Shown: positions 54,127-64,000 of the stretch, piece by piece | Layout of the letters: every line of letters starts with the position of its first letter | Position numbering within the stretch: position 1 is the stretch's first letter | Assembly: GCA_963556695.1 (NCBI GenBank) | Contig: CAUWAG010000006.1 | Location: forward strand, 1,178,001-1,242,000 | Length of the DNA: 64,000 nucleotides | Source: Anthostomella pinea | Lineage: Eukaryota; Ascomycota; Sordariomycetes; Xylariales; Xylariaceae | Direction: 5' to 3' | Program-made: the position numbers and the translations under genes | The notes under the pieces: model-generated | Told to the model about the DNA's origin: nothing | The model's database searches: none | Seen by the model: the letters and a program-made list of their open reading frames with translations, nothing else

Positions 54127-56294
54127 CTTGGCGTTGGTGTGGAGTTTCGTTGTCTGGCGTAGAAGAGAGTGAGTGGGAGGCTGATGTGAGAACGTCTTGG
54201 CAGGCAAGAAATCAGGTGGAGGACTGGCGCACTTATACTGATCGCTGGAGAATGAGAGAACCAGATACCGCGGCGAGGGTCACACCAGGTCATTATATCT
54301 GCAGAATCTGGCTATGGCCCGACTGGAGTACGGAAGTACTCTTTTGGCAGTGATGGCATTGGCTCGATAGTACTTCCCCTACTTCGGCGGCACTTGTAGA
54401 TACAAGGACAACAGATTAGAGCCGATATTAACTTCAGTAAATAGGTGCCCAGCGCGAGTTTCGCGCCAATCGAACTGCGCAGCCTGCCGTCTACCGTAGC
54501 ACGTTCGTGGAAGCCGTCCTATCACTCCGGCTAGCGGACCGATAATACAAGAATTTTCAACACTGGGAGCCTGGGTCGTGGGGTAGACATACTATGTTCG
54601 CTGACCATTGCCTTGGGCGTTTAATATAATAAATGAAGCCCCAGTCTGGGGAAGCTGGCCTAGTCTCTCTCATTGGACGCCCGGTATAGTGAGTTGGTCA
54701 GGTGCTTCCCCACGAGTTTGGACGACGGCAGCACAAAGTCCGGGGAAGAAGATGCAGCCGAGGGTGCCGATTGGACGAGGTTGATATTACAGAAGCTAAG
54801 CATGGGCGGTGCGCGTGATATTCACCATATCCCCATCGGCGTTATTGGTGTCGGATGGGATGGGGATCATCGTTTCATCTACGGCCGTGTCCTGGCGATA
54901 TAGGCTGTATAGGGTGGGTAAGTTCGCGAAGTCGTGGAGGAAAACCAGAAGAGTACCTACCGTATCAACGGGACTACCCCGGCAGGAAGGTCATGCGGCG
55001 CCTCAGCAGGCGCGAGAGTGGAAGCTTCTCGATGTTATGAGATGGCCAATTGATAGGGATCTGGCAAATCAACACGGGTCTGGTAGGGAAGGGGGCTGAC
55101 CTACCTTCGGACCAGCACTGTCAACAGCGGCTTAGCATGCGCAAGGCTATCCATCCACCACGGAAGCATCTGCTGGAGCCCAATCTCGGACGAAGGCGAG
55201 ACAAGCCCTTTCGACCTCGATCCAGCGCATGTCTTGAGTAGGTCGAGCTCAGATTATGTTATGTGTGCGCAACCCGATCTGGCCGGAGAATGGTTCCCTT
55301 CCGGAACCACATCGACATTGATTGGGTGCGGCAGCGGTTGCTTGCCCAGATCCTGACGAATGTGGCCAATATAGCGAATCATTAGGGCCCTTGTATCCAG
55401 GATTTCTTTTGTCGACAATACCGCGCTGTTGCTAGGTAGGCGCAGTACTGTCTTGATGAAGCCCATCGTCAACGGAGCCCTTTAGCAGTCCTGATGGCCA
55501 GGGAGTACACTACTATATCCAATGCCTCGAGCGGCACGAATCTTCGCAAAGCGACACCGATGTGCCTTCAAGGGGCCGACATTGGATGACATCGTCTTGT
55601 TCACAGAGGATAAGATGGTCGTCTCAAAGCGAAATGACTTCACGGGCATCATGGTGCAGCCGCCCGTGATAAGTTGCAACCTCATATGATCAGAAGTTCA
55701 TATAAATCAGTGCCTCCAGCCACGGAGCTGTGTGGACGGATTCGACGCCATCTTGGATCACACAGCATCCTCTCATCTTCAGTTGCCGCGTTGCCGACTA
55801 CATCGAGATCTAGTGCTCCATCGCCCTACCATTGATGGCTCTATCGAGATCGAGTGCTAGAGACCTACGGGAAGCTGCCCTCTGACCGACATCTCGTAGT
55901 TGGATGGTGTCTCGATGCTCACGTGAGTCCTTTACACTACCCGACAACAGTGATCGATGGATGGGCCAACCGATGAATAACTTATCGCGTTCCCTTGTGG
56001 ACTGCTCACGCCTGACACAATGATGACCTGGCCATGTCGCGCACGTAGAGAGAATATATCGCGGCGATGACCGGCTGAGGCGCCAGAGCGTGAGTTGAAA
56101 GTGTGGCATTGAGGAATGTCTGTGTGTAAGATGTACAAAACCGCGATGCGCCGCCATCATCACTCAGCCCTACCATAAAAGTCGGGCGCCTGTGCGTAAA
56201 CAATCTCGATTCCCCGACACCTATGTTCCCTCGTGCATCTCTCGATGGGTGGTCCCGATTCGTGGTGTCGTGATGACCCCCCTAATCTCAGGGC
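54127..56294. other. 2.2 kb intergenic, no gene supported
   Basis: Minus-strand frames around 55254-55685 contain protein-like stretches (KEILDTRALMIRYIGHI, MPVKSFRFETTILSS) that might be a decayed gene. They are short, split by stops and match no family I know. Confidence 0.4.
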
Positions 56295-56879
56295 CTACCC
56301 CCAGAGGTCATTGGGCGCTTCCCAGTGCCCACCCCACTGGTCGCCGTCGTAGTCGTACCTGGCGAGGGTACGCACCCACCACTGCCTCCATCCTGCCCAA
56401 GCGCGTGCGTTGAAGCCTTCGGCAAGTCGTAGTTCCTCTAACATCTCCCAAGCATACTGGTGGTTGATCTGTAGCAGTGCTGCCTTCAGTCGATCGACCT
56501 CCATGGACGTTTGCTCAAAATGCAGGCCTCGCATCCGATATATAACATCCATATGGAGAAGAGTTTCATCTCGACGCTGTCGATCTTGATATCTTGCATT
56601 CCAATCGTCTTCTCGACCTTCTCCTCGACCTTCTCCCTGACCTTCTCCTTGACCTTCTCCTTGACCTTCACCTTGACCTTCTCCTCGACCGTCTCCTCGT
56701 CGGTCTCCTCGGTCTCCTCCTCGGCCTCCTCCTCGGCCTCCTCCTCGACCTCTCCCTCGACCTCTCCCTCGACCTCCCCCTCGACCTCCCCCTCGGCCTC
56801 CTCCTCGGCCTCCTCGTCGACCTTCTCCTCGACATTCTTCCCCTCCAGCAGGGGCGGGCGGGTTGTTGGCAAAGTCCAT
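56295..56879 (-). CDS. RGG/EGQG-repeat protein with conserved-looking C-terminus
   Basis: A single-exon frame of 194 residues. Residues 10-85 are almost only Arg, Gly and Glu: GRGGGRGGGR-type RGG repeats, then EGQGEGQGEG. Residues 90-194 look like a folded domain: DDWNARYQDRQRRDETLLH, RMRGLHFEQTSMEVDRLKAAL, EMLEELRLAEGF, WWVRTLARYDYDGDQWGGHW. RGG boxes usually bind RNA. The frame was chosen because only it carries the repeat into the C-terminal domain; the other minus-strand frames of the repeat are also open but end in nonsense. I do not recognise the C-terminal domain. Confidence 0.55.
   Translation of the reverse strand: MDFANNPPAPAGGEECRGEGRRGGRGGGRGGGRGGGRGRGRGRGRGGGRGGGRGGDRGDRRGDGRGEGQGEGQGEGQGEGQGEGRGEGREDDWNARYQDRQRRDETLLHMDVIYRMRGLHFEQTSMEVDRLKAALLQINHQYAWEMLEELRLAEGFNARAWAGWRQWWVRTLARYDYDGDQWGGHWEAPNDLWG
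56612..56840. repeat. Degenerate ~12-bp minisatellite inside the RGG gene
   Basis: Units such as CTCCTCGACCTT, CTCCTCGGCCTC and CTCCCTCGACCT (plus strand) repeat for about 230 bp. They have no stop codon in five of six frames, so several long overlapping frames are artefacts of this tract. Confidence 0.85.
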
Positions 56880-57136
56880 CGAGAATTGTAAGACGATAGG
56901 GTGAGAGGGCCTGATCCGTCGAGCGTGAATCGAGAAGATGGATTGGACGGTGTTTGCAGAGAGTTACGGAGAGCCTAATATCGGTGGACAAAAGGCTACT
57001 GTCTTCGAGACGAACGAACTGTTGTTGTTGATGTTATTGTTGTTGTTAGAAGAAGGGCCACAATCTAGGGAGCCCAGGCAGTCCGAATGCCAGCATACGA
57101 GGTTGAGACGCTCTTCCTCGATTAGGTGGGCGCTTT

Positions 57137-58336
57137 TCAGGGAAGTCGTGTGCCATCTGTCTTTCCGAACATCTCAAGCCACTGTGCCTTCTCCAAGGAC
57201 TCGGCTTCAGTGCCGCGCCATTTGCGGCCGTGGCGATGTCGTAAGCACAGCCGCTTCCCTTCGTCGGGATAGAACAGCCAGCATGCCCACTTGGCCCAGT
57301 TGCCTTCCTTCATTTGATGACGCGCCCGATGGCCAATTGTATCCTCGATGAAAGCGCCACGCATCATGGCCAAACGGGTGGGGAAGACGCAAGACAGGTA
57401 ATGTGCAGTCGACGCTATATGGGGCTTGTCATGCCAAAAGAAGAGTGGTGTCAGAGAAATGGCAGTTTCGGGCTGCGATGCTGGAGTGAAGTTGCGCTTC
57501 AGCGAAGCGGTCAGGTCCCTGAGCGCAGGAAATTGTTCGACGTGGGCAGAAGTCGCGTACGACAGCATGCGCACCGAGGGGATGCAGACGTACTTGACAG
57601 GCGCGACGTCGTCCTTGTCGGAAGCCTGCATGACTTCCAGGAGCGGCTTCAGTGGGATCCCAGAAGCCAGCGGCCAGTCATGCTGCTGCACCCAGACATA
57701 GGGTGTCGTCGTCGTGCGCAGCGCCGAACGCACAGCCAGTCCGAAGCCAAGACGTCTCGCAGTCTCTATGAACGTAACTTGCTTGTCCTCAGTCTGCGAC
57801 ACGGTGAAGGGGACATGATTCTCCTCTACACAAGGGGACCCGTACTCGGCTTCATGCTCGCTGGCCATGAGTGCACGGGTAGCATCGTCTGGGTAGTACT
57901 GCTTCAAGATCTGTGCTTTGACGTTACTCTTGTACAACGCAATGTCCCTCGCGCCCTCGGTGGTGACTTGCCCTTTCTTCAGACGCGCATGAGGCCCGAT
58001 GCGATCATAGGTATCAAAGACAACGATGATTCGGCAGGAGAGGATAACCGGGCAGTGGCTTTGGAAAGCAGAGAAGACGTCCGAGATGAGGTCCGTGGAA
58101 GGTGCTGAAGGGGTTGGGGAGGTCGTGATGATGAGAGTCAGCAGGCTAGACACCAGTGGAGACGCAGGCGCAGGCACCGCGGCTTCCGTTGGCATGGTGC
58201 TTCGAAGGTCGGACGGAGAGTCCGAATGTACTTGAGAATCTATCATGATAAGTGCAATCCATGATGTTATCTGGAACTCGTGCGTGAAGAACGCCCGTGT
58301 ATCCCCAGATGTCTGCTCGTTTGCAGTGAGCGGCAT
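57137..58336 (-). CDS. Conserved-looking fungal protein, possibly glycosyltransferase-like
   Basis: A single-exon frame of up to 399 residues. From about residue 55 the sequence is dense and regular: SSLLTLIITTSPTPSAPSTD, CRIIVVFDTYDRIG, RLKKGQVT, ARRLGFGLAVRSALRTT, PYVWVQQHDWPLASGIP, VKYVCIPSVRMLSY, LFFWHDKPHIASTAHYLS, and MMRGAFIEDTIGHRARHQMK. The first strand plus FDTYD and QHDW motifs are reminiscent of nucleotide-sugar-binding folds, but this is inference and no named family is claimed. The first 47 residues are poorly organised, so the true start may be Met48 (58195). No signal peptide is evident. Confidence 0.72.
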   Translation of the reverse strand: MPLTANEQTSGDTRAFFTHEFQITSWIALIMIDSQVHSDSPSDLRSTMPTEAAVPAPASPLVSSLLTLIITTSPTPSAPSTDLISDVFSAFQSHCPVILSCRIIVVFDTYDRIGPHARLKKGQVTTEGARDIALYKSNVKAQILKQYYPDDATRALMASEHEAEYGSPCVEENHVPFTVSQTEDKQVTFIETARRLGFGLAVRSALRTTTTPYVWVQQHDWPLASGIPLKPLLEVMQASDKDDVAPVKYVCIPSVRMLSYATSAHVEQFPALRDLTASLKRNFTPASQPETAISLTPLFFWHDKPHIASTAHYLSCVFPTRLAMMRGAFIEDTIGHRARHQMKEGNWAKWACWLFYPDEGKRLCLRHRHGRKWRGTEAESLEKAQWLEMFGKTDGTRLP

Positions 58337-58745
58337 TGGTGGCAGAAATGATCAGGTACGGAGAGTGGGGCTGATTTGCGGCCCCACCTGTGACAGCTGG
58401 CAGGAGAAGCCCCTTCACCCCTTTCCAGGCAGGTCTAGATTCCCTACTTCTCCCTTTGGCAACCTGTCTAGGTCCAAGTTCGGTCTTGTTCACTCCAATA
58501 GCTGGTGTTTAAAGGAAAATACTGTACTGCATAATCTCAACTGGGGTTGATTCACCACGCAAGTAACCAACTCATCTGTATTCTTCGATGGTACTAATAA
58601 CGCTCTGGCTCACACCAAGTCCAAGTCCAAGTCCAAACCCGCAGTCCATCTTCCTTCTCACATTCAATCGCCAAATTTGCCCAACGAATCCAAGTTCATC
58701 TTTACTACGGAGCCGCCAAGAGCACGTTTACAGTCTCCACCCATG

Positions 58746-59482
58746 TCAATGCTCTGTCACAGATTGAACCGCCTCGTCCTCAATGCCTCTGTAATCCCGG
58801 ATGGCAGCAGCGAGCTCTTTCTTAACAACTTCAAGCTCTTCGCTCATGGTAACCGCCTTGATTAATAACTGGTCGACCCTGCCTCTGCAGACGTTCAGAT
58901 CCCGTAGCTTGACCTCTAGCTTGAACGGCACGTATCTCTCAGCTGAGCCAAGCGCGTTATCGGAACAATCAGAATGTGCTGAATGTGAGTAAGGCGCATA
59001 TGGAGACGGTGGTAGAATTTGGTTTGTGCTCCGATCCTTCCCAGCGCCCTTGGGCAGTTGAAAGGACACCGGGCCTTGCTTGCTTGGTGTTGGTGTGGGA
59101 GGTCTTTCGGCAAGCAGAATTTGTTGAGGTGGCACCATGCTTTTTTAAATTCCGGTGGATATATCCTGCGTGCGTTGTAGGGAGCTCCAATACAGGTAAA
59201 TGATTCATCCGACTCTAGACTACTGTCCCGAAAGCTACTCCGGGGCAGCAGATTCGATGGCAGTTTGATGCGCAGTCGTTCGAAATATCCCGGCTTGCGG
59301 AAATTGACAAACTCGTCTTCGTCATCTTCGACGTAGGGCGCCTTATAAGTCATTTCGTTTCGTGTTTCGTTACCAGTGGCTGTCTCTTCAAGTTGTTCAG
59401 GCTTTTGGATGGCGGCTAAGTTGTACTTATGAGGGCGCCGTAACAATTTCCGTGATGGTCTGTCTACTTCCCATTCCAGCAT
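58746..59482 (-). CDS. Unknown small protein with C-terminal coiled coil, apparent frameshift
   Basis: The first frame (59482 downward) encodes MLEWEVDRPSRKLLRRPHKY, then FRKPGYFERLRIKLPSNLLP and IGAPYNARRIYPPEFKK. At an A6 run (about 59147-59152) the coherent sequence jumps frame to MVPPQQILLAERPPTPTPSK. It ends in a coiled coil (EELEVVKKELAAAIRDYRG) and a stop at 58746. One extra A would join them into about 245 residues. Alternatively the downstream 130-residue frame, which has its own ATG at 59138, is a separate gene. The function is unknown. Confidence 0.5.
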
Positions 59483-60966
59483 TCATTTCCCACATTGCCG
59501 CGGCCGGCTTGTGTTTATTTAAGCTTGGTGCCAGTGAGATTTTTAGATGAGCAAATATCTATCTAGTTTCGGACTGTGGCGGTCCGAATGGAGTTTCCTT
59601 TGTTTTGTTTCACTGAGTTGGAGATGCTCGTACTAGGTGTATCAAGAAGGCTCAAAGGGAGTCATACTAGCAATGCAGTCTCAGACGAGACGTATCTAGA
59701 TGATCTGGGTCTGCAAACTGTCTTCTACATCTCAAAACATCGACGGGTACGTAAAAGCGCCTTCATGCTTACATAAAACACATATGAACAGGTGTATAAA
59801 TGTTGGTCAACTGACTAGGTTAGTACGACTGGAGGATTACCAGTCCAGCAAATCCACAGTTCCCGGCCTCTGGTCAACATGATCCTGCCACGTCCGCATC
59901 GTAGCCGTCGTCCCCTTCTCCCCAACAAACGATACCTTCGTGCTGTACACCCGAGACATGGTAGGCACCACCATCTCATCAGCCCTGACCAGCGCAGCTG
60001 CAGGCCTGATTGTCACAGCGCAGCAGCGAAGATATTATCCGAGAGACCGCATCGCCGGGGATATCGGCGCAGGAGCCTGATCGCCCTCCGCCGCGTGTGC
60101 TAAGGGTGGCCTGAGCAGGCTACGAGGTAGATGGGAACCACGATCGACGGTACCGGTGTGGCACAGGCGCGTTTGACGCGCAGGCTGTCATCCAGCTCCC
60201 CGAGGTGCTCGGCAAGATCGACAACTCTCTTGTACTGGTCCAGGAGCTCATGTGCGCGTGTCGCCTGGCTATCATACATATTCTCATTGCCGCGCATGGC
60301 GCCACCACGCCTACGAATTTGCCTTGCAGGAGAAAGATAGTTGTAGCTATCGTACTTATCGTACTCGCTCATGGCACCATCGTACGGTTGTCATGCAAGA
60401 CTGGAAGCGGCGGCAGAGAATGCACCAATGCCTGTCCAAAGTCTCTCCATGGCGACATTGTGCCCACCGATTTGCCATATAGGAAAAGAGGGCGCGGCCA
60501 TGGCTGCAGTACACACATGAGACTGCCTTCCAGAGCTTCGGCCTTTTGGACTGCCTATAAGGACTGCCCATGTTATCTACTTCATCTTCTCCACTGGTGT
60601 CCGGCGATAATCGATTCGTCAGCAGTTTATGCAGAACATACATCCTGGGCTGCGCGTGCAAAGCACGCCATACAGCACCTCATGCGAGAGCTCCATCCAG
60701 GGCTACGACCGGCATATCTCCGAGCTTGTGCACCTCAACTCCTCAGCATTGCGATGTTGCGATATGTTGCAATTGTATTACTGGTTCAAATGAATGTCGT
60801 GCGAGAGGGTTGAGATGGCGACAGGTGCCCGCACGTGAGGGAGCACGGTGCCAAATGACCCGAACACAATACAAAAGATCGAACATCCCCAAGCTCTAGC
60901 TTCGACTTCGTTCACCCATTCATATAGTCCGTATCTTGTCGCACAGGATGCCTCGATTCATCCAAC
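59483..60966. other. 1.5 kb without a supported gene
   Basis: A minus-strand frame at 60100-60372 (MSEYDKYDSYNYLSPARQIR, then HELLDQYKRVVDLAEHLGEL) has plausible composition for a short coiled protein, but it ends in a hydrophobic tail of doubtful quality and has no other support. Other frames look like noise. Confidence 0.35.
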
Positions 60967-62188
60967 ATGTCGACCACCGTGACCGAAACCATCGCGCCAA
61001 CTGCGACTGGCCCTACCAACAACGCAGACCAATACAGCTTCGACAAGCTTAGCCCCTACACCCACCCGCCTGAGACCAAGGCCGAGCTGCCATGGTCAGA
61101 GCTCGTCACTCTCGATCTCGAAGACTTTGATCGACCAGGTGGCAAGGAGCGCTTGGCGAAACAACTGGAGCATGCCGTCCACCATGTAGGCTTCTTTTAC
61201 GTCAAGAACTACGGTATTGCTCAAGAAGACGTTGATCGCCAGTTCACGCTGGCGAAGAACTTCTTCGAGCTGCCCGTGTCGGAGAAGGAGAAGTTCGAGG
61301 TCAACTATGGGTTCGTTTCTCACTCGTGCTATGCTCTTGGGTAACTTAGATGCTAACATTCTCTGCAGTGCCGCCGACTACAACGGCTGGCGTCGTCCAG
61401 GCCGCCGTGTCATGAGCAAGACCAAGGACAACATCGAAATGTACAATATGGCCAAGTTCACCAAAGACTTCGAAGGCACGTACGACCATCCGGATCTGAT
61501 CAAAGCTCATCTGTCGGAGATTGAGAAGTTCCACCGAGCGTTGCACTCCAACATAGTCACGCCGTTGCTGTGTCTCTTTGCCATCATTCTCCAACTACCC
61601 GACGAAGACTATCTGGTCAAGCAGCATACGTATGAGGAGAAGAGTGAGGACCACTTCCGTTACATGCTCTACTACTCCCGAAATGAGCAGGAGTGGAAGG
61701 ACGCCGACTACGGCAAGAAAGGCGGCCACACTGACCTCGGCACCGTAACACTGCTGTTCCGTCAACCAGTAGCCGGTCTTCAAATCCTGGGCGAAGACGG
61801 CGAGTGGACCTGGGTGTCCCCTCAGCCCGGCACCGTCACCGTCAATCTCGCGGACACCATCTCCCACTTGACGGGTGGTTGGCTCAAGAGCAGTGTGCAC
61901 CGCGTCGTTGCGCCGCCGGAAGACCAGCGGGACTTCAAGCGCACGGGTCTGCTCTACTTTGCTCGCCCGCGTAACAAGACTGTTCTGCTTCCTATCACTG
62001 ACTCGCCAGTGCTGGAGGCTGCTGGCGTAAAGCCGAGGTTTGAGGGGAATGTCACAATGGAGCAATGGGTGAAAGCGAAGCAGACGCTGCAGTTGAACCC
62101 TGATATTGCGGCGAAACGGTGGGCTGAGAAGGGAGACGGTACGGTCGAAGTGCTTGCTGGGTTCAGGGACCAGAAGTACAAGGAGTGA
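60967..62188 (+). CDS. 2-oxoglutarate/Fe(II)-dependent dioxygenase (isopenicillin N synthase-like)
   Basis: Exons 60967-61310 and 61369-62188 flank a 58-nt intron (GTTCGT, GCTAACA, CAG) and encode 387 residues. The N-terminal DIOX_N region contains LPWSELVTLDLEDFDRPG and HAVHHVGFFYVKNYGI. The catalytic double-stranded beta-helix carries the iron triad as H and D in GGHTDLGTVTLL and H in SSVHRVVAPP. The 2-oxoglutarate-binding Arg is in KRTGLLYFARP. Such enzymes hydroxylate or desaturate small molecules; many fungal members act in secondary metabolism, but no biosynthetic partners lie nearby. There is no targeting signal, so it is probably cytosolic. The start is the first ATG and the frame is intact. 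Confidence 0.94.
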
Positions 62189-62611
62189 TCAGGCAGCTCA
62201 CGACTGTGTAGCCCTCTCTTATCCATGTTCGCCTCATGCTGGTCGTTCGTCTCGTTCTCCACTTGACACAGCCCTGCATACCGTGTGCCGCATGCGGAAG
62301 CCATGCATGAAGGAAGCCCACCGTCCCTTACCGACGCCGTAAAGGTGAGAGCGTCCATGGTTCCCGTGGTACGTATATTGAATGCTGTGGCTTCGCACAT
62401 CACTGTGACAGGAGCCTTGTAGTGATCGGGAACGATCATGTTTCCGGGCGCACTTGATCGAGCTATACGCCCAATACTGCGTAGACCAAGTCCCTTTCAT
62501 CTGTGGCTTTCATTGCAAGACTGAGAGCGAAAGCTTCTTCCCCATGCCAGTGTCCTATCCTCTGGTAGCTCGTCGACCAGGGTAAGGAACACGGGCAGGT
62601 AGGACAGGTAG
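62189..62611. other. Intergenic, no gene supported
   Basis: 3' flank of the dioxygenase gene; nothing recognisable. Confidence 0.4.
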
Positions 62612-63090
62612 GTGACGGTGCGCACGAGTGCTGAGAAAAAGACGAACACCCGGGTGGGTTGGATGACGACTGACTCCGAAGACGGAGACAACAACTCAGA
62701 CGGTGCAGAGAAGGACGTCAATGTGGACATGGAAGAGGACGGTGACATTGAGGACGCGGAGAGCAAGCCTAGTTCATGGGATGCCATACCGAGCACACTT
62801 TTCGTTCGTAACATGTCATTCAACTATACAGACGAATATCTGGACGACCACTTCACTCGCTTCGGCTGCGTACCATATGTGAGGGTCGTAATGGTCCCAG
62901 ATACGAGTGTTCAAAAGATACAGGCTTCGTCAGCTTTTACAGCAAAGGTGATGCCGATGCTTTACATACGAGGCGCACCAGACGCACCATGCCAACCGAA
63001 GCTGAGAAGTCCAAAGACAGAAGGACCATCCTCCAGAACGGGCAAGCCGAGCCTTCGGGACAAACCACGCTCGACGGACGTGTGCTGCAT
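62612..63090 (+). pseudogene. Fragment of a Nop4/RBM28-like RNA-binding protein
   Basis: An acidic linker (TDSEDGDNNSDGAEKDVNVD) leads into an RRM: STLFVRNMSFNYTDEYLDDH, FGCVPYVRVVMVPDTS. A one-base frameshift then moves the trace to TGFVSFYSKGDADAL, and a further shift to KSKDRRTILQNGQAEPSGQT and LDGRVLH, where it ends. The RNP2 (LFVRNM) and RNP1 (GFVSFY) motifs and the following wording match an internal RRM region of the ribosome-biogenesis factor Nop4. No ATG opens the frame, and the sequence passes into AT-rich DNA at about 63100. It is a truncated, frameshifted duplicate. Confidence 0.7.
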
Positions 63091-63099
63091 ACAAATACC

Positions 63100-63321
63100 A
63101 CCTACCTATTCCAAAGCAATAATGGCTATTCTATTAAAAAGTTTTGACATATCTCGTCTTAATACACACGGAAGGTTGGGTGTTCAAGTCACCTATTTCT
63201 TAAAGAGTATAAAATATGGGATTTTATTTCTTAATAAATTATTAAATAATATAATTTATTTAATAATATATACTTTAGATGTGATGCACTGAAGTGAGTC
63301 CATGACCCCACCCATGTATGA
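63100..63321. repeat. Short AT-rich tract
   Basis: TA- and AAT-rich DNA, densest at 63205-63285, follows the broken Nop4-like fragment. It may be a RIP-altered repeat edge. No coding potential. Confidence 0.4.
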
Positions 63322-63585
63322 GTGTGCAAAGCTAGGCGGCTCAATCTCAAGCTCTGGGGTGGGCCACGGGCCGGGGACATGGTAGGAATTGTGAGGTACG
63401 GTAAACGGGGGCCAGGAGGTCCCGTCTGGATAGCTAGCCGCTGCATCTATGTTCCCATCTACGTGGTCAGGAATGAAGATGTGGCCCACGATTTGCTACT
63501 TGGCCTCAACTTCATCATGAAGGCGGACATGACTCTGTACCCGGAAGGTGATCTACGATCTACCAGTCTACCCTCCCTGACCTGA
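63322..63585 (+). CDS. Short unknown frame with retropepsin-like C-terminal motif
   Basis: An 87-residue frame ends VVRNEDVAHDLLLGLNFIMK then ADMTLYPEGD. The DLLLGLxF segment resembles the last strand region of retropepsin-like aspartic proteinases from retroelements, but the catalytic D-T/S-G is not visible here. It is probably a fragment of a longer, decayed sequence. Confidence 0.3.
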   Translation: MCKARRLNLKLWGGPRAGDMVGIVRYGKRGPGGPVWIASRCIYVPIYVVRNEDVAHDLLLGLNFIMKADMTLYPEGDLRSTSLPSLT

Positions 63586-64000
63586 ACTCTTACAAACAGC
63601 ACTTGTTCCAGGGCCTCAACGTAACTTTCTGGGTGGCGACCATAGTTCACTCAGCAGCATCTCTCTGAGGCCGAGAGAATGTAGGTCGTCTACTGGGAGA
63701 TGGTGAGACGATGCAGTCCCGCCTTCGAGCCTCCGCTCGAGGCTGCAACACCTGGAATCAGTTCGAGCGTAACGTCAAGCGAGACTTTCGACTTGGAGAC
63801 ACCCCAACAGGCCCTATAATGAAGACATAGGGAATTCCATTGAGGGAATGCCATTGAGTGTATCCAGACCGTCAGGCGTCAGGTAGTGAGTGAGTGGACG
63901 TCCGGTGCTTAAGTGAGCATCATGGGCTACTCTTATGTTGGGTGTTTTGTTGGAGTTATTAGTTGGTACGGGTCATTGGTTTTCACATACATATTGGTAA
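63586..64000. other. Window end, no gene supported
   Basis: Nothing recognisable. Two nearly adjacent copies of a 'gggaat-cca-ttgag' phrase occur near 63831-63855. Confidence 0.4.

Noticed and set aside
56486..56991. Glu/Val/Lys-rich and Leu/Ser-rich proteins in other frames of the minisatellite.
   Set aside because: The tract lacks stops in nearly every frame. Only the RGG frame continues into a domain-like sequence.
1..64000. A secondary-metabolite cluster linking the condensation-domain protein, aldo-keto reductase, BBE-like oxidase and dioxygenase.
   Set aside because: They are spread over 60 kb, interrupted by unrelated genes and transposons, and no synthase or pathway regulator is present.
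1..64000. CRISPR array or prokaryotic mobile systems.
   Set aside because: No regularly spaced repeats with unique spacers were found, and the gene structure is eukaryotic.

Overview
The window reads as nuclear DNA of a filamentous ascomycete (Pezizomycotina; Sordariomycetes is my guess). Support: short introns of about 47-80 nt with GTRAGT donors, CTAAC/CTGAC-type branch points and C/TAG acceptors; a conidiation-specific CON-6 protein; an AA9 polysaccharide monooxygenase; a fungal sedolisin; a Pth11-like rhodopsin-domain membrane protein; a Fot1/pogo-type DNA transposon; and a strongly AT-biased block of the kind left by repeat-induced point mutation (RIP). No rRNA, tRNA or CRISPR was found.

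Layout. 1-10 kb: a stand-alone condensation-domain protein (+), a three-exon sedolisin (-) and a four-exon rhodopsin-domain protein (-), with a TA-flanked non-autonomous DNA element between the last two. 10-23 kb: transposon territory. A small MITE-like element is followed by a Tad-like LINE inserted into a gypsy-type integrase sequence, leaving a perfect 15-bp target duplication, and then by a ~4 kb AT-rich block punctuated by GC-normal solo LTRs of ~170-212 bp, most with 5-bp target duplications. 23-33 kb: decayed genes (royal-jelly-protein-like and cyanovirin-N-like) and a 2.2 kb Fot1-type element with TIRs, TA duplication and a broken transposase. The small element at 6.4 kb is a deletion derivative of the same family. 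33-45 kb: mostly intact genes: aldo-keto reductase, a small secreted six-cysteine protein, two tiny cysteine-rich proteins, a cupin, a broken secreted protein, con-6 with a duplicated exon, and a paraoxonase-like protein. 45-64 kb: BBE-like FAD oxidoreductase (one-base frameshift), an unknown multi-exon protein, an MFS sugar transporter, an AA9 LPMO, an RGG-repeat protein, a conserved unknown, a coiled-coil unknown, a 2OG-Fe(II) oxygenase and a fragment of a Nop4/RBM28-like RNA-binding protein.

The genes do not form one pathway. Many are secreted or membrane proteins typical of plant- or litter-associated fungi (protease, LPMO, sugar transporter, BBE-like oxidase, small secreted proteins). 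No polyketide or peptide synthase accompanies the condensation-domain protein, so I do not call a metabolite cluster. A recurring theme is genes with a single inactivating lesion; three of these are stop codons explicable by CpA-to-TpA change. The best individual leads are a sedolisin that has lost its oxyanion aspartate, a 42-bp near-perfect palindrome centred on a TATA motif upstream of the aldo-keto reductase, the tandem exon-intron duplication in con-6, and the datable nested transposon stack. Exon boundaries were inferred by eye from reading frame, splice consensus and family expectation, without transcript data.
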